Shown here: piece by piece, positions 17,304-31,323 of the stretch
Numbering within the stretch: position 1 is the first letter of the stretch
Layout: every line of letters starts with the position of its first letter
Source: Agromyces humatus
GTDB lineage: Bacteria > Actinomycetota > Actinomycetes > Actinomycetales > Microbacteriaceae
DNA length: 64,000 bases
Assembly: GCF_021228295.1 (NCBI RefSeq)
Contig: NZ_JAJQPD010000002.1
Span: 434,001-498,000 of the forward strand
Reading direction: 5' to 3'
Translations under genes and position numbers: made by a program
Notes under the pieces: generated by a model
Told to the model about the DNA's origin: nothing
What the model saw: only the letters and a program-made list of their open reading frames with translations
The model's database searches: none

Positions 17304-17939
17304 TCAGAAGCCGCCGAAGTCGCCGCCACCGAGGTCGCCACCTCCGAAGTCGCCGAAACCGCCGAAGTCGCCACCCCCGTCGCCGCCTGAGGCATCGACA
17401 GATCCGGCATCGGCTGACCCGGAATCACCCGCTCCGGCGTCGCCACCCTGGTCGCCGCCGGCCTCGAACGCGCCAGGGTCGGGCAGGAACGCCTGCGCGA
17501 TCGCCGACCCGATCACGACCCCGGCGATGGTGCCGAGCATCGAACTGCCGATCATCTGCCCCATCGACGGGCCACCCTGCGCCCGCCCGCCCTGGGCGTT
17601 CGCACCGTTGAAGGCGCGCTCCATGCTGCCGGGCGAACGCAGCTCGGCGCGCGTCGCCGCGCGCGCGAGCGCGCTGGGCTCGTCGGAGACGAGCCGTTCC
17701 CCGGGCGGCATCTGCTCGGCGAGCGAGCGGTAGACTGCCTGACGCTGCTCGGGAGTGAGCTTCGCGAACGCCTCAGTGTGCACGGCCTCGATCGACTCGG
17801 GCGGCGCCGTGCGCAGCAGGTACCGATAGCGCTCGACGGCGAGTTCGTCATCGCTCAGCTGTCGAGCCTGGGGAACCGGCGGTGCGGTGCGTTGGTCACG
17901 CGAATCGCCGCCGCCGAAGAGTCGATCCAAGAAGCCCAT
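17304..17939 (-). CDS. Hypothetical protein with Gly/Asp/Phe repeat tail
   Basis: 211 residues. Residues 1-100 are helical and charged (LSDDELAVERYRYLLRTAPPESIEAVHTEAFAKLTPEQRQAVYRSLAEQMPPGERL). A hydrophobic, Gly-rich segment at about 128-150 (GQMIGSSMLGTIAGVVIGSAIAQAFL) resembles a glycine-zipper. The last ~55 residues are Gly/Asp/Ala-rich and finish in repeated GDFGG/GGDFGG units. Similar proteins occur in Actinobacteria without assigned function. The N-terminal MGFLDRLFGGG could be a membrane-surface amphipathic helix. Confidence 0.65.
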   Translation of the reverse strand: MGFLDRLFGGGDSRDQRTAPPVPQARQLSDDELAVERYRYLLRTAPPESIEAVHTEAFAKLTPEQRQAVYRSLAEQMPPGERLVSDEPSALARAATRAELRSPGSMERAFNGANAQGGRAQGGPSMGQMIGSSMLGTIAGVVIGSAIAQAFLPDPGAFEAGGDQGGDAGAGDSGSADAGSVDASGGDGGGDFGGFGDFGGGDLGGGDFGGF

Positions 17940-18103
17940 GATGTCCTCGTCAATCGTTCAGGGGACGACCAATCTATGGCCGCCAGCATCAAGCCTGCTG
18001 TGAGTGACTGCGAGCACCGCGTCGTGTCGCCGTATTTCCCGCGTCTTTCCTGAGCGATCGTGTCAGACTTGCAGTAAGCCAGCCGGATCCTGTCGGAGGG
18101 GCC

Positions 18104-19402
18104 GTGAGCGAGTCGAGCGCATCGTATTCCGCCGCCGCCATGCTCGGTGGAACCGCACGTGACCCCGTCATGGATCTGGTCCGTGTGCTCTGCGTCGCCG
18201 TGGTGGTCGTCGGCCACATGCTCATGATCGGCGCGGCGGTCATTCCAGGCCGCGGACTCGTCGTCGAGAAGACGCTCCTCGAGACGAACTGGATCGGTCC
18301 GGTGACGTGGATCGCACTGATCATGCCGCTGTTCTTCGTCGTGGGTGGCTTCGCCGGGATCGGTGCGTGGCAGCGCCTGGAGGCCTCGGGTGGAACGGCG
18401 GCCGACTTCATCCGGTCGCGCATCCTCAGGCTCGCTCGCCCGTCGATCGCCCTGTTCGCCGCGCTTGCGCTCGGCGTGCTCTCGATGCACCTTGCGGGCG
18501 TTGATCCCGCAGTGATCCGGCTCATCGCCCTCGGCGTCTCGTCGCCGCTCTGGTTCCTCGCGGCCTACGCCTTCGCGCAGGCGTATCTCCCAGGGCTCGC
18601 GGTCCTCCACGTCCGCGCCCGCTGGCGGACGCTTACGACCTTGGCCGCGGGCGCGGTGGCTTTCGACGTCCTGCGGGTCGCCACCGGCATCGAGCCGCTC
18701 GGCCTCCTGAACATGACGTTCGTCTGGCTGTTCGCGCAGCAGTTGGGTTTCTGGATCGCAGACGGATGGTTCGGCGCCAGATCCCGCGCCACGGTCGCGG
18801 CGATCGGTCTGGGCGCGTACCTGCTGCTCGCCGGTCTCGTCGGAGTCGGATACTCCGGCAACATGCTGGACAATCTCAATCCGCCGAACTTCGCACTCGT
18901 CGCTCTGGCGGTCGGACAGACGTGCCTGCTGGTGCTTGCATATCCCGCGCTGGAACGCGTCGCGGCCATGCGACCCATACGGGTCGCCGTGGCGATCGTC
19001 GGCTCCCGGCTGATGACGATCTACCTGTGGCACGTGCCCGTGCTCGTGCTCGTCATCGGCCTGCTGCTGATCACTCCCCTGCCGACGCCGACGGCCGGCT
19101 CGACCGAATGGTGGCTGACGAGGCCCGTGATCCTCGTTGTCATGGCCGGCGTGCTCGCGGGGATCTCACCCCTGCTCAGTCGACTGGAACGCCCGCCGTC
19201 CGCCCATGGATACCGCGCCTCGGATTGGTCGACGGGGCTCGCGGCCGGGTGCATGGTGATCCCGTCGTTCGTCGTCATCGTCTTCGGACTCGACTTCACG
19301 GTTGCGGTATCGAGCGCACTCGTCCTCACGGCCGCCGCGCTGCTCCTCGGTCCACTACCTGCGCGCAGGCGCGCGGACGACCCGAGCACCGTGGCGCCGT
19401 AG
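18104..19402 (+). CDS. Acyltransferase 3 family membrane protein
   Basis: 432 residues with about ten hydrophobic helices, the layout of acyltransferase-3 (OafA/NodX-type) enzymes that acylate surface glycans or other envelope molecules. The opening ARDPVMDLVRVLCVAVVVVGHML holds the family catalytic His in a D-x-x-R-...-H pattern; a second block is LYLWHVPVLV-like (TIYLWHVPVLVLVIG). GTG is chosen as start because CGGAGGGG precedes it at proper spacing. Stands alone between divergent and convergent neighbours; the acceptor is unknown. Confidence 0.85.
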   Translation: MSESSASYSAAAMLGGTARDPVMDLVRVLCVAVVVVGHMLMIGAAVIPGRGLVVEKTLLETNWIGPVTWIALIMPLFFVVGGFAGIGAWQRLEASGGTAADFIRSRILRLARPSIALFAALALGVLSMHLAGVDPAVIRLIALGVSSPLWFLAAYAFAQAYLPGLAVLHVRARWRTLTTLAAGAVAFDVLRVATGIEPLGLLNMTFVWLFAQQLGFWIADGWFGARSRATVAAIGLGAYLLLAGLVGVGYSGNMLDNLNPPNFALVALAVGQTCLLVLAYPALERVAAMRPIRVAVAIVGSRLMTIYLWHVPVLVLVIGLLLITPLPTPTAGSTEWWLTRPVILVVMAGVLAGISPLLSRLERPPSAHGYRASDWSTGLAAGCMVIPSFVVIVFGLDFTVAVSSALVLTAAALLLGPLPARRRADDPSTVAP

Positions 19403-19407
19403 CGGCC

Positions 19408-19435
19408 GCCTTCGGGCCCCCGGGGTCACGAAGGC
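19408..19435. terminator. Candidate bidirectional terminator hairpin
   Basis: GCCTTCG (19408-19414) pairs with CGAAGGC (19429-19435), with a further GC-rich inner region. It sits in the 60-base gap between the convergent acyltransferase and gatB stops. No strong T tract on either strand. Confidence 0.4.
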
Positions 19436-19463
19436 GTCGATGGCGACCGTAACGCCCTGCTCG

Positions 19464-20978
19464 TCAGCCTTGGGCGCGCTCGAGCACGAGCTCGCGCACC
19501 CGCGCCGCATCGGCCTTGCCGTGCATCGCCTTCATGACCGCGCCGATGACCGCGCCGGCGGCCTGCACCTTGCCGTCGCGGATCTTCGCGAGCACGTCGG
19601 GCTGCGACGCGAGCGCCTCGTCGATGGCCGCGATGAGTGCTCCGTCGTCGGAGACGACCGCGAGTCCACGTGCGTCGACGATCTGCTGCGGGGACCCCTC
19701 GCCCGCGACGACGCCCTCGAGCACCTGTCGGGCGAGCCGGTCGGTGAGGGTGCCTGCGTCGACGAGCTGCGCGAGCTCGGCGACGTGCTCGGGGATCACG
19801 AGGCTCGCGGCATCCTGGCCAGCGGCGTTCGCGAGGCGGGCGATCTCGCCCGTCCACCACTTGCGCGCCGCGGCGGGCGTCGCACCCGCCTTCACCGTCT
19901 CTTCGAGCTCGACGAGCAGGCCCGAGTTCGCGACATCCTGGAATTCGAGATCGGTGAAGCCCCACTCGGCCTTCAACCGGCGCCGATGCGCGGCGGGAGG
20001 CTCGGGAAGCGCCGCCCGCAGCTCCTCGATCAGCTCGGCCGACGGCACGACCGGCAGCAGGTCGGGCTCGGGGAAGTAGCGGTAGTCGTCGGCGTCGGAC
20101 TTCGGCCGGCCCGGGCTCGTGGTGCCCGTGTCTTCGTGCCAGTGCCGCGTCTCCTGCGTGATCGAGCCGCCCTTGGCGAGGATCGCCGCCTGCCGCTGGA
20201 TCTCGTAGCGGACCGCTCGCTCGATCGAGCGGAACGAGTTCACGTTCTTCGTCTCGGTGCGGATACCGAGCTGCTCGGCACCGCGCGGTCGCAGCGACAC
20301 GTTCGCGTCGCAGCGCAGGTTGCCGCGCTCCATGCGCGCCTCGGAGATGCCGAGCGAGAGCGCGATGTCGCGGATGGTCGACACATAGGCCTTCGCGAGT
20401 TCGGGCGCGTCGGCCTCGGCGCCGAAGATCGGCTTCGTGACGATTTCGACGAGTGGCACGCCGGCGCGGTTGTAGTCGACGAGCGAGTACTCGGCGCCCT
20501 GGATGCGACCGGTCGAACCACCGACGTGCGTGAGCTTGCCCGCGTCTTCTTCCATGTGCGCGCGTTCGATCGGCACGTCGAACACACGGCCGTTCACGAG
20601 CTCGACCTGAACCGATCCCTCGAAGGCGATCGGCTCGTCGTACTGCGAGATCTGGTAGTTCTTCGCGAGGTCGGGGTAGAAGTAGTTCTTGCGCGCGAAA
20701 CGACTCGACGGTGCGATCGAGCAGCCCAGCGCGAGACCGAGCGAGATCGACGAACGAACCGCGTCGCCGTTGACCACCGGCAGCGAGCCTGGCAGCCCGA
20801 GGCACACCGGCGACACGAGGGTGTTCGGCTCGGCACCGTGATACGCCGAGTTGGCGGGATTCGGAGCCGGCGAGAACATCTTGGTCGTCGTGTTCAGCTC
20901 GACGTGCACCTCGAGGCCGATCACCGGCTCGAAGAGCTCGAGGGCCTTGTCGAAGTCCATCAGTTCAGCGCGGGCCAT
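19464..20978 (-). CDS. gatB: Asp/Glu-tRNA(Asn/Gln) amidotransferase subunit B
   Basis: 504 residues. [22 protein letters not shown] and [25 protein letters not shown] are the GatB kinase-domain signatures; the C-terminal ~150 residues hold the helical and YqeY-like tRNA-binding domains. GatB binds misacylated Glu-tRNA(Gln)/Asp-tRNA(Asn), activates it with ATP and uses ammonia from GatA. The start overlaps the gatA stop by one base (TGATG), so gatC-gatA-gatB is one coupled operon. Confidence 0.97.
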   Translation of the reverse strand: MARAELMDFDKALELFEPVIGLEVHVELNTTTKMFSPAPNPANSAYHGAEPNTLVSPVCLGLPGSLPVVNGDAVRSSISLGLALGCSIAPSSRFARKNYFYPDLAKNYQISQYDEPIAFEGSVQVELVNGRVFDVPIERAHMEEDAGKLTHVGGSTGRIQGAEYSLVDYNRAGVPLVEIVTKPIFGAEADAPELAKAYVSTIRDIALSLGISEARMERGNLRCDANVSLRPRGAEQLGIRTETKNVNSFRSIERAVRYEIQRQAAILAKGGSITQETRHWHEDTGTTSPGRPKSDADDYRYFPEPDLLPVVPSAELIEELRAALPEPPAAHRRRLKAEWGFTDLEFQDVANSGLLVELEETVKAGATPAAARKWWTGEIARLANAAGQDAASLVIPEHVAELAQLVDAGTLTDRLARQVLEGVVAGEGSPQQIVDARGLAVVSDDGALIAAIDEALASQPDVLAKIRDGKVQAAGAVIGAVMKAMHGKADAARVRELVLERAQG

Positions 20979-22513
20979 CAGAGTGCGCCTTCCTCGGTCG
21001 CGGTGAGCTCATGGGTCGAGAGGTCGGGGGCGCTTGCGAGCAGCGGACCGCCCCACTCGGCCTCGAGCAGCTGCTCGAGTACGCCGCCGACGTTGTAGAG
21101 ACGTGCGTCTTCGCGCGCGGGCGCGAGGAACTGGATGCCCACGGGAAGGCCGTCTTCGGGCGCCAGGCCCGCCGGCACCGAGATGCCGGGAACGCCGGCG
21201 AGGTTCGCGGGGATCGTCGCGATGTCGTTGAGGTACATCGACAGCGGGTCGGCCAGCTTCTCGCCGAACTTGAACGCCGTCGTCGGTGCGGTCGGCGAGG
21301 CGAGCACGTCGACCTGCTCGAAGGCCGCGTCGAAGTCGCGCTGCACGAGCGTGCGCACCTTCTGGGCGCTGCCGTAGTAGGCGTCGTAGTAGCCGGCCGA
21401 GAGCGCGTAGGTGCCGAGGATGATGCGACGCTTCACCTCGGGGCCGAAACCGGCCTCGCGCGTGGCCGCCATGACCTGCTCGACCGTGCCGCCGCCGTCG
21501 GGCGTGACACGCAGGCCGAACCGCACCGAGTCGAACTTCGCGAGGTTCGACGACGCCTCGGCGGGAAGGATCAGGTAGTACGCCGCGATCGAGTACTCGA
21601 AGTGCGGGGCCGAGACCTCGACGATCTCGGCACCCTGCTTCGCCAGCAGGTCGAGCGACTCGTGGAACCGCTGCCGGACACCGGCCTGGAAGCCCTCGCC
21701 GTCGAGCTCCTTGATGACTCCGATGCGCAGGCCGGAGACATCCGCGCGCCTGACCGCCTCGGCCATCGATGGCCAGCTCTCGGGGATCGAGGTCGAATCG
21801 AGCGGGTCGTGCCCGGCGATGACGTCGTGCAGCAGGGCGGCGTCGAGCACCGTGCGCGTGACCGGGCCGATCTGGTCGAGCGACGAGGCGAGGGCGATCG
21901 AGCCGTAACGGCTCACCGCGCCGTACGTGGGCTTGACGCCGACGGTGCCGGTGACGTGCGCCGGCTGACGGATGGACCCGCCGGTGTCGCTGCCGAGCGC
22001 GAGCGGCGCCTCGAACGCCGCGACGGATGCCGCGGATCCACCGCCCGAGCCGCCGGGGATGCGCTCGAGGTCCCACGGGTTGTGCGTGGGACCGTAGGCG
22101 GAGTGCTCGGTCGAGGAACCCATGGCGAACTCGTCCATGTTGGTCTTGCCGAGGGGCACGAGGCCGGCCTCGCGCACCTTCGTGACCGGGGTCGCGTCAT
22201 AGGGCGGGATCCACCCCTCGAGGATGCGCGAGCCCGACGTCGAGGGCATGCCCTTGGTGACGAGCACGTCTTTGACCGCGATCGGCACGCCCGCGAGCGG
22301 GCCGAGCTTGTCGCCTGCGGCACGCTTCGCGTCGACCGCGGCCGCGGTCTCGAGCGCGTGCTCGCCCGCGACGTGCAGGAACGCGTGCACGGCACCGTCG
22401 ACGGCGGCGATGCGGTCGAGGTGCGCACGGGTCGCCTCGACCGACGACACCTCGCCGGCGGCGAGCTTGGCGCCGAGATCGGCGGCGGACAGGCGGATCA
22501 GGTCGTCGCTCAC
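20978..22513 (-). CDS. gatA: Asp/Glu-tRNA(Asn/Gln) amidotransferase subunit A
   Basis: 511-residue amidase-signature enzyme. The Ser-cisSer-Lys triad is visible: Lys in [15 protein letters not shown] block ([18 protein letters not shown]), Ser in [10 protein letters not shown] and nucleophile Ser in [12 protein letters not shown]. It hydrolyses glutamine and delivers ammonia to GatB. GTG at 22513 overlaps the gatC stop (GTGA), and the N-terminus [24 protein letters not shown] fits family length. Confidence 0.97.
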   Translation of the reverse strand: MSDDLIRLSAADLGAKLAAGEVSSVEATRAHLDRIAAVDGAVHAFLHVAGEHALETAAAVDAKRAAGDKLGPLAGVPIAVKDVLVTKGMPSTSGSRILEGWIPPYDATPVTKVREAGLVPLGKTNMDEFAMGSSTEHSAYGPTHNPWDLERIPGGSGGGSAASVAAFEAPLALGSDTGGSIRQPAHVTGTVGVKPTYGAVSRYGSIALASSLDQIGPVTRTVLDAALLHDVIAGHDPLDSTSIPESWPSMAEAVRRADVSGLRIGVIKELDGEGFQAGVRQRFHESLDLLAKQGAEIVEVSAPHFEYSIAAYYLILPAEASSNLAKFDSVRFGLRVTPDGGGTVEQVMAATREAGFGPEVKRRIILGTYALSAGYYDAYYGSAQKVRTLVQRDFDAAFEQVDVLASPTAPTTAFKFGEKLADPLSMYLNDIATIPANLAGVPGISVPAGLAPEDGLPVGIQFLAPAREDARLYNVGGVLEQLLEAEWGGPLLASAPDLSTHELTATEEGAL

Positions 22514-22812
22514 TGCTCTTCTCCCAGGATCGCCGACACCACGAAGCGGTTGCCGTCGCGCTCGGGGGCGCCCGCGAGCGCCTCGTCGACACTCAGCACG
22601 CTGGCGCCGACCACGTCGTCGCGATAGACGTTCTGCATGGGGATCGGGTGGCTGGTCGGCGGCACGTCGGGCGTGGCGACCTCGCTCACCTTCTCGACCG
22701 CGTGCATGATCTGGGCGAGCTCGGTCGTCAAGTGCCCGATCTCTTCGTCGGTGAGCGCGATGCGTGCGAGGTTCGCGAGGTGTGCGACCTGCTCTGCACT
22801 GATTTCGGACAT
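22510..22812 (-). CDS. gatC: Asp/Glu-tRNA(Asn/Gln) amidotransferase subunit C
   Basis: 100 residues, normal for Gat[24 protein letters not shown] and [38 protein letters not shown]. It wraps GatA and GatB together. The ATG at 22812 is preferred over an upstream in-frame start because GGAGCAGC lies immediately upstream. A TAGAAT box about 39 bases further up (near 22850-22855) can serve as the -10 for the whole gatCAB operon. Confidence 0.95.
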   Translation of the reverse strand: MSEISAEQVAHLANLARIALTDEEIGHLTTELAQIMHAVEKVSEVATPDVPPTSHPIPMQNVYRDDVVGASVLSVDEALAGAPERDGNRFVVSAILGEEQ

Positions 22813-22934
22813 GCTGCTCCGTCGTCTCGTGGTGGGGATCAACCGATTCTATCGGGGTGGGTCGAGGCATCGGATGCCGCGTGCCGGGCCCCTCGCGCAC
22901 CCGGCGGTAGGGCCGGGGTCGACGACCGGCCACC

Positions 22935-25313
<2,379 letters not shown>

Positions 25314-26045
25314 CTACGCCTCGAACCCGGCGCGATCCACCTTGCGGTGGTAGCGGACGCCCGCGAGGCTGCCGAGCATGGCACCGCCGAGGCTCACGAT
25401 GGCGACGACGACCGCGCCGATGATGGTCGCGATCGTCAGAGCATCGTCGGGAACGGGAAGCCGCGGGAGCACGTCCAGGTAGCCGAGGATGTCGGTCCGG
25501 CCGCCCAGCACGACGCTGATGAGCACCACGACGAGCGCGATCACGAGGGCCCAGACCCAGACCGCGAGGCCCTGCGCGACGCCACTGAAGCGTGCCATGC
25601 GCCCGGCGACGTAGCCGCCGCAGGTGAACGCTGCCAACAGCAATGCGAGCAATGCCCCGACGCTGATCCAGCCGACTGCGTCGGGGTCGAGTGGGATGTC
25701 TCGTGCCAATGCCCGCGGGCTCTGCGCGACATCGAGCCCGAGCGCGACGCCCGTAGCGGCGACCACCAGGATGACGATCGCCGCGACGCCCGTGGCGATG
25801 AGCCACCCGAAGAACGCCGAGCCGACCTTCAGCCCGCCGAATCGAGCGCGTTGGCGTTCGACGACCTCCTCGCGGGTGGGCGGGATGGAGACGGCCGGGT
25901 CCTCCCAGTCGTCGAGTCGCGGTTCGATGATCATCGTCGGGCTCGTCGTGGGCGCGGGCGCCAAGTTGCGGAACGGCGCCGCCGGATCTTCGTTCGGGTC
26001 TGCGTGATATCGGTTCGGGTCGACGGTTTCGCGTGGGTAGGTCAC
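25314..26045 (-). CDS. Hypothetical four-helix membrane protein
   Basis: 243 residues. The first ~70 are polar, Pro-rich and cytoplasmic. Four hydrophobic segments follow (about 76-100, 122-145, 158-182 and 203-228), interspersed with AFTCGGYVAGRMARFSGVAQG and GGAMLGSLAGVRYHRKVDR. This pattern resembles the YrzE/TIGR04086-type 'glycine-rich channel-like' membrane proteins, without assigned function. The GTG start has GAGGAG upstream. It follows ligA upstream on the same strand with its own leader. Confidence 0.65.
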   Translation of the reverse strand: MTYPRETVDPNRYHADPNEDPAAPFRNLAPAPTTSPTMIIEPRLDDWEDPAVSIPPTREEVVERQRARFGGLKVGSAFFGWLIATGVAAIVILVVAATGVALGLDVAQSPRALARDIPLDPDAVGWISVGALLALLLAAFTCGGYVAGRMARFSGVAQGLAVWVWALVIALVVVLISVVLGGRTDILGYLDVLPRLPVPDDALTIATIIGAVVVAIVSLGGAMLGSLAGVRYHRKVDRAGFEA

Positions 26046-26345
26046 GGATTCTCCTCGTCATTCGCTCGGCGCCGGGGTAGCGCCAGCGCGAATCTACGCG
26101 AAGGCGGTCCCTGGGTCGAGGTTCCGGCCCGCTGCGTCGCATCTGCAGAGTGATAGGGACGCGGACCGGTCACGCCGCGACTGGGTGTGCCCGGTCGGTG
26201 CCGAGGTCAGCAGTGTGTCACGTCGAATGAGCTGGCGTGGGCGCCGAGCCCACCGTCGGAGCGAGCCGCCTGCGAGGAGACGACGCCCCGGGATCTGATC
26301 GTGACGTCGCTCGAATCGGCGCGGCATCGTGCGCGCCGGTCGCGT
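26046..26345. other. 300-base intergenic stretch
   Basis: Between mnmA (ends 26346) and the membrane protein gene starting at 26045. I see no credible gene, RNA gene, hairpin of note or repeat; open frames crossing it are shadows of mnmA. It should contain the promoter of the 26045 gene and the mnmA 3' end. Confidence 0.6.
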
Positions 26346-27449
26346 TCAGCCGACCGGTACCGCACTCACGGTGCGGTCGATCGTGAACTGCCCGAGCACT
26401 CGCGTGCCGGCGTAGACGACGGCGGTCTGCCCTGGTGCGACGCCGTCGAGCGGATGCTCCGGGGTGACGACGAACTCGTCGTCGACGAGCACGGCGACCG
26501 CGGGAACCGGGTCGGCGTGGGCGCGGATCTGCACGTCGCAGTCGAACGACGTCGCGGGGTCTGCGGGCGGGAGTCCGGCCCAAGAGAACCGCGATCCCGC
26601 GATGAGCCCGACTGCGAGCGCCGCTTTCGGGCCGACGACGACCGTGTTCTCTTTCGGCCGCACCTCGAGCACGAACCGGGGCTTGCCGTCGGCGGCCGGC
26701 GTGCCGAGACGCATGCCGCGTCGCTGGCCGACCGTGTACGCGTGGGCACCCTCGTGCGACCCGACGACGGCACCGCTGCGGTCGACGATGTCGCCGGTCG
26801 CGGTGCCGACCTTGTCGGCGAGCCAGCCCTTGGTGTCGCCGTCGGGAATGAAGCAGATGTCGTAGGAGTCGGGCTTCTGCGCCACGCTCAGTCCGCGGCG
26901 TGCCGCCTCTTCGCGCACGAGCGCCTTCGACGGGGTGTCGCCGAGCGGGAAGTACGCGTGCGCGAGCTGCTCGGATGTGAGCACGCCGAGCACGTAGCTC
27001 TGGTCTTTCGCCTCGGCGCTCGCGCGGTGCAGCTCGCGGTGGCCGTCGGCGTCTTCGACGATCTTCGCGTAGTGGCCGGTGGCGACGGCGTCGAAGCCGA
27101 GCGCGAGCGCCTTCTCGAGCAGGGCGGCGAACTTGATGCGCTCGTTGCAGCGCATGCACGGGTTCGGTGTGCGGCCGGCGGTGTACTCGGCGATGAAGTC
27201 GTCGACGACGTCGGCCTTGAACCGCTCCGAGAAGTCCCACACGTAGTAGGGGATGCCGAGCACGTTGGCGGCCCGCTGCGCGTCCATCGAGTCTTCGATG
27301 GTGCAGCAGCCACGGCTGCCCGTGCGCAGGGTTCCGGCGTTGCGGCTGAGCGCGAGGTGCACGCCGACCACCTCATGGCCTGCCTCGACGGCGCGCGCGG
27401 CTGCGACGGCGCTGTCGACGCCGCCGCTCATCGCTGCGAGAACCTTCAC
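26346..27449 (-). CDS. mnmA: tRNA-specific 2-thiouridylase
   Basis: 367 residues. The PP-loop [11 protein letters not shown] is at the N-terminus; catalytic Cys residues lie in [14 protein letters not shown] and [22 protein letters not shown] is a further family block. MnmA thiolates U34 of tRNA-Lys, -Glu and -Gln using sulfur from a cysteine desulfurase. The desulfurase gene lies directly upstream on the same strand, a functional pair. GTG 27449 is chosen from TACACT plus six bases upstream; it also places the PP-loop at the expected distance. Confidence 0.95.
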   Translation of the reverse strand: MKVLAAMSGGVDSAVAAARAVEAGHEVVGVHLALSRNAGTLRTGSRGCCTIEDSMDAQRAANVLGIPYYVWDFSERFKADVVDDFIAEYTAGRTPNPCMRCNERIKFAALLEKALALGFDAVATGHYAKIVEDADGHRELHRASAEAKDQSYVLGVLTSEQLAHAYFPLGDTPSKALVREEAARRGLSVAQKPDSYDICFIPDGDTKGWLADKVGTATGDIVDRSGAVVGSHEGAHAYTVGQRRGMRLGTPAADGKPRFVLEVRPKENTVVVGPKAALAVGLIAGSRFSWAGLPPADPATSFDCDVQIRAHADPVPAVAVLVDDEFVVTPEHPLDGVAPGQTAVVYAGTRVLGQFTIDRTVSAVPVG

Positions 27450-27455
27450 CACTCC

Positions 27456-27461
27456 AGTGTA
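27456..27461 (-). promoter_or_regulatory. -10 element TACACT for mnmA
   Basis: Minus-strand TACACT plus six bases precede the mnmA GTG. It suggests mnmA can be transcribed separately from the desulfurase gene 50 bases upstream. Confidence 0.45.
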
Positions 27462-27498
27462 AGCAGGCTCGCCTGAGCGGATGCCGCGTGGGCGGCGG

Positions 27499-28713
27499 TC
27501 AGCGGTCGAACGAGGTGGCACGGGCCGCGAGGCCGGCGCGGGTGGCCTGCGCGTGCGCGGCAGGGAGCGCTGCGAGGAAGGCATCGACGTCGGCGTCGGT
27601 CGACGTGTGCCCGATCGTGATGCGCAGGGCGCCGCGGGCGTCGGCTTCGGTGCGGCCCATGGCCATGAGCACGTGCGAAGGTTCGGGCACTCCGGCCTGG
27701 CACGCGGATCCGGTGGACACCGCGACGCCGGCGGCGTCGAGCAGGAACAGCAGCGAGTCGCCCTCGCAGCCCGGGAATGAGAAGTGCACGTTGCCGGGCA
27801 ACCGCCCCTCAGGCGAAGGGTCGCCAGAGAGCCGAGCCGACGGCACCGCGGCGAGCGCCCCGGCGATGAGCCGGTCGCGCAGCGCGGCCATGCGGGGCGC
27901 GTCGTCGTCGAGACGCGCGGCGACCACGCGTGCCGCCGCCGCGAACGAGGCCGCCGCCGCGACATCCTGCGTGCCCGAGCGAACCTTGCGCTGCTGGCCG
28001 CCGCCGTGGATGAGGGGCTCGACGGCCGCCGTGCGGTCGAGCACCAGCGCGCCGATGCCGGCCGGCCCGCCGATCTTGTGCGCCGAGGCGCTGAGGGCGA
28101 CGAGACCGACGCCGCGTGGGGCATCCGTCACTCGCCGCAGACGGTGGAAATCGATCGGCAGCTGCCCGTACGCCGAGATCGCGTCGACGTGCAGCGGCAC
28201 GCCGGCTCGCGCGGTGAGCCGGGCGACCTGCTCGACCGGCTGGATGGTGCCGACCTCGTTGTTGGCCCACAGCATGGTGACGAGGGCGACGGATGACCCA
28301 TCGCCGAGGGCCGACTCGAGGGCGTCGAGCCGCACGCGCCCGACGTCGTCGACCGCGACCTCGTCGATGACGGCACCCTCGTGCTGTGCGAGCCATTCGA
28401 CGGTGTCGAGCGTCGCGTGGTGCTCGCCTGCCGGCATGAGGATGCGTCGGCGGGCAGTGGTCTGTCGCTGCCACCAGATGCCCTTGATCGCGAGGTTGAC
28501 GGCCTCGGTGCCGTTGCCGGTGAGGATGACCTCGATGCCGTCGGCGCCGAGCGTCGCGGCGACCTGCTCGCGCGACTCCTCGAGCAGGCGCTTGGCGTGC
28601 TGCCCCGCGCTGTGGATCGACGAGGGGTTGCCGACGACCGCGAGGGCAGCAGTGAGCGCCTCGATGGCTTCGGGCAGCATCGGGGTCGTGGCGGCGTGGT
28701 CGAGATAGACCAT
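27499..28713 (-). CDS. Cysteine desulfurase (IscS/NifS type)
   Basis: 404-residue PLP enzyme. [10 protein letters not shown] opens the fold; the PLP-binding Lys is in [13 protein letters not shown]; the persulfide Cys is in [22 protein letters not shown]. Its position with mnmA suggests sulfur delivery for tRNA thiolation rather than Fe-S assembly by SUF. The loop around the active-site Cys is of class I (IscS/NifS) type. The ATG at 28713 faces glgX with only 19 bases between the two start codons. Confidence 0.93.
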   Translation of the reverse strand: MVYLDHAATTPMLPEAIEALTAALAVVGNPSSIHSAGQHAKRLLEESREQVAATLGADGIEVILTGNGTEAVNLAIKGIWWQRQTTARRRILMPAGEHHATLDTVEWLAQHEGAVIDEVAVDDVGRVRLDALESALGDGSSVALVTMLWANNEVGTIQPVEQVARLTARAGVPLHVDAISAYGQLPIDFHRLRRVTDAPRGVGLVALSASAHKIGGPAGIGALVLDRTAAVEPLIHGGGQQRKVRSGTQDVAAAASFAAAARVVAARLDDDAPRMAALRDRLIAGALAAVPSARLSGDPSPEGRLPGNVHFSFPGCEGDSLLFLLDAAGVAVSTGSACQAGVPEPSHVLMAMGRTEADARGALRITIGHTSTDADVDAFLAALPAAHAQATRAGLAARATSFDR

Positions 28714-28719
28714 GTGTCC

Positions 28720-28726
28720 TACTGTA
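28720..28726. promoter_or_regulatory. Shared palindromic -10 of the divergent desulfurase and glgX genes
   Basis: TACTGTA reads TACTGT towards glgX and TACAGT towards the desulfurase. On each side exactly seven bases separate the box from ATG. Both transcripts would be leaderless and their -10 elements overlap almost fully, so RNA polymerase could serve only one direction at a time. Confidence 0.55.
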
Positions 28727-28732
28727 GAACCC

Positions 28733-30810
<2,078 letters not shown>

Positions 30811-30814
<4 letters not shown>

Positions 30815-31320
30815 CCAAGCGATCGGATGCCGCATCCGCGGCGTCGGCGGCAACCCCCGCGACCCTCGCGCTGACGAGGGCCGGCATCGCCTTCACGGCA
30901 CGTTCGTACGACCACGACCCGCGCGCCGCGGCCTACGGCCTCGAGGCCGCCGAGAAGCTCGGCGTCGAACCCGAGCGGGTGTTCAAGACCCTGCTCGCGA
31001 CCATCGACGGCGAGCTCGCGGTCGGCATCGTGCCCGTGGCGCTGCAGCTCGACCTCAAGGCGCTCGCGCACGCGCTCGGCGCCAAGCGCGCCGAGATGGC
31101 CGACCCGAAGGTCGCCGAGCGCAAGACCGGCTACGTCGTCGGCGGCATCAGCCCGATCGGGCAGAAGACCCCGCTGCCGACGGTGCTCGACGAGTCGGCG
31201 ATCCTCTGCGAGACGATCCTCGTGTCGGGTGGACGCCGGGGGCTCGACCTCGAGCTCTCCCCCGACGACCTCATCGCGGTCACGGGCGGGCAGTACGCCC
31301 CGATCGCGCGTTCCCGCTAG
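30811..31320 (+). CDS. ybaK: YbaK/EbsC-type Cys-tRNA(Pro) deacylase
   Basis: 169 residues with the YbaK editing fold: FKTLLATIDGELAVGIVPVALQLDLKALAHALGAKRAEMADPKVAERKTGYVVGGISPIGQ. The invariant Lys of FKTL and the GG(I/V)SP(F/I)G loop bind the tRNA 3' end. It hydrolyses Cys-tRNA(Pro) made in error by ProRS. GTG overlaps the glgX stop, so the two are co-translated although functions differ. An N-terminal Ala/Ser-rich extension of ~15 residues is unusual and may be disordered. Confidence 0.9.
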
Positions 31321-31323
31321 CGC

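Noticed and set aside
26046..26345. Possible extra gene in the 300-base gap upstream of the membrane protein gene.
   Set aside because: Frames crossing it extend into mnmA as antisense or other-frame shadows and have no start signal or recognisable sequence.
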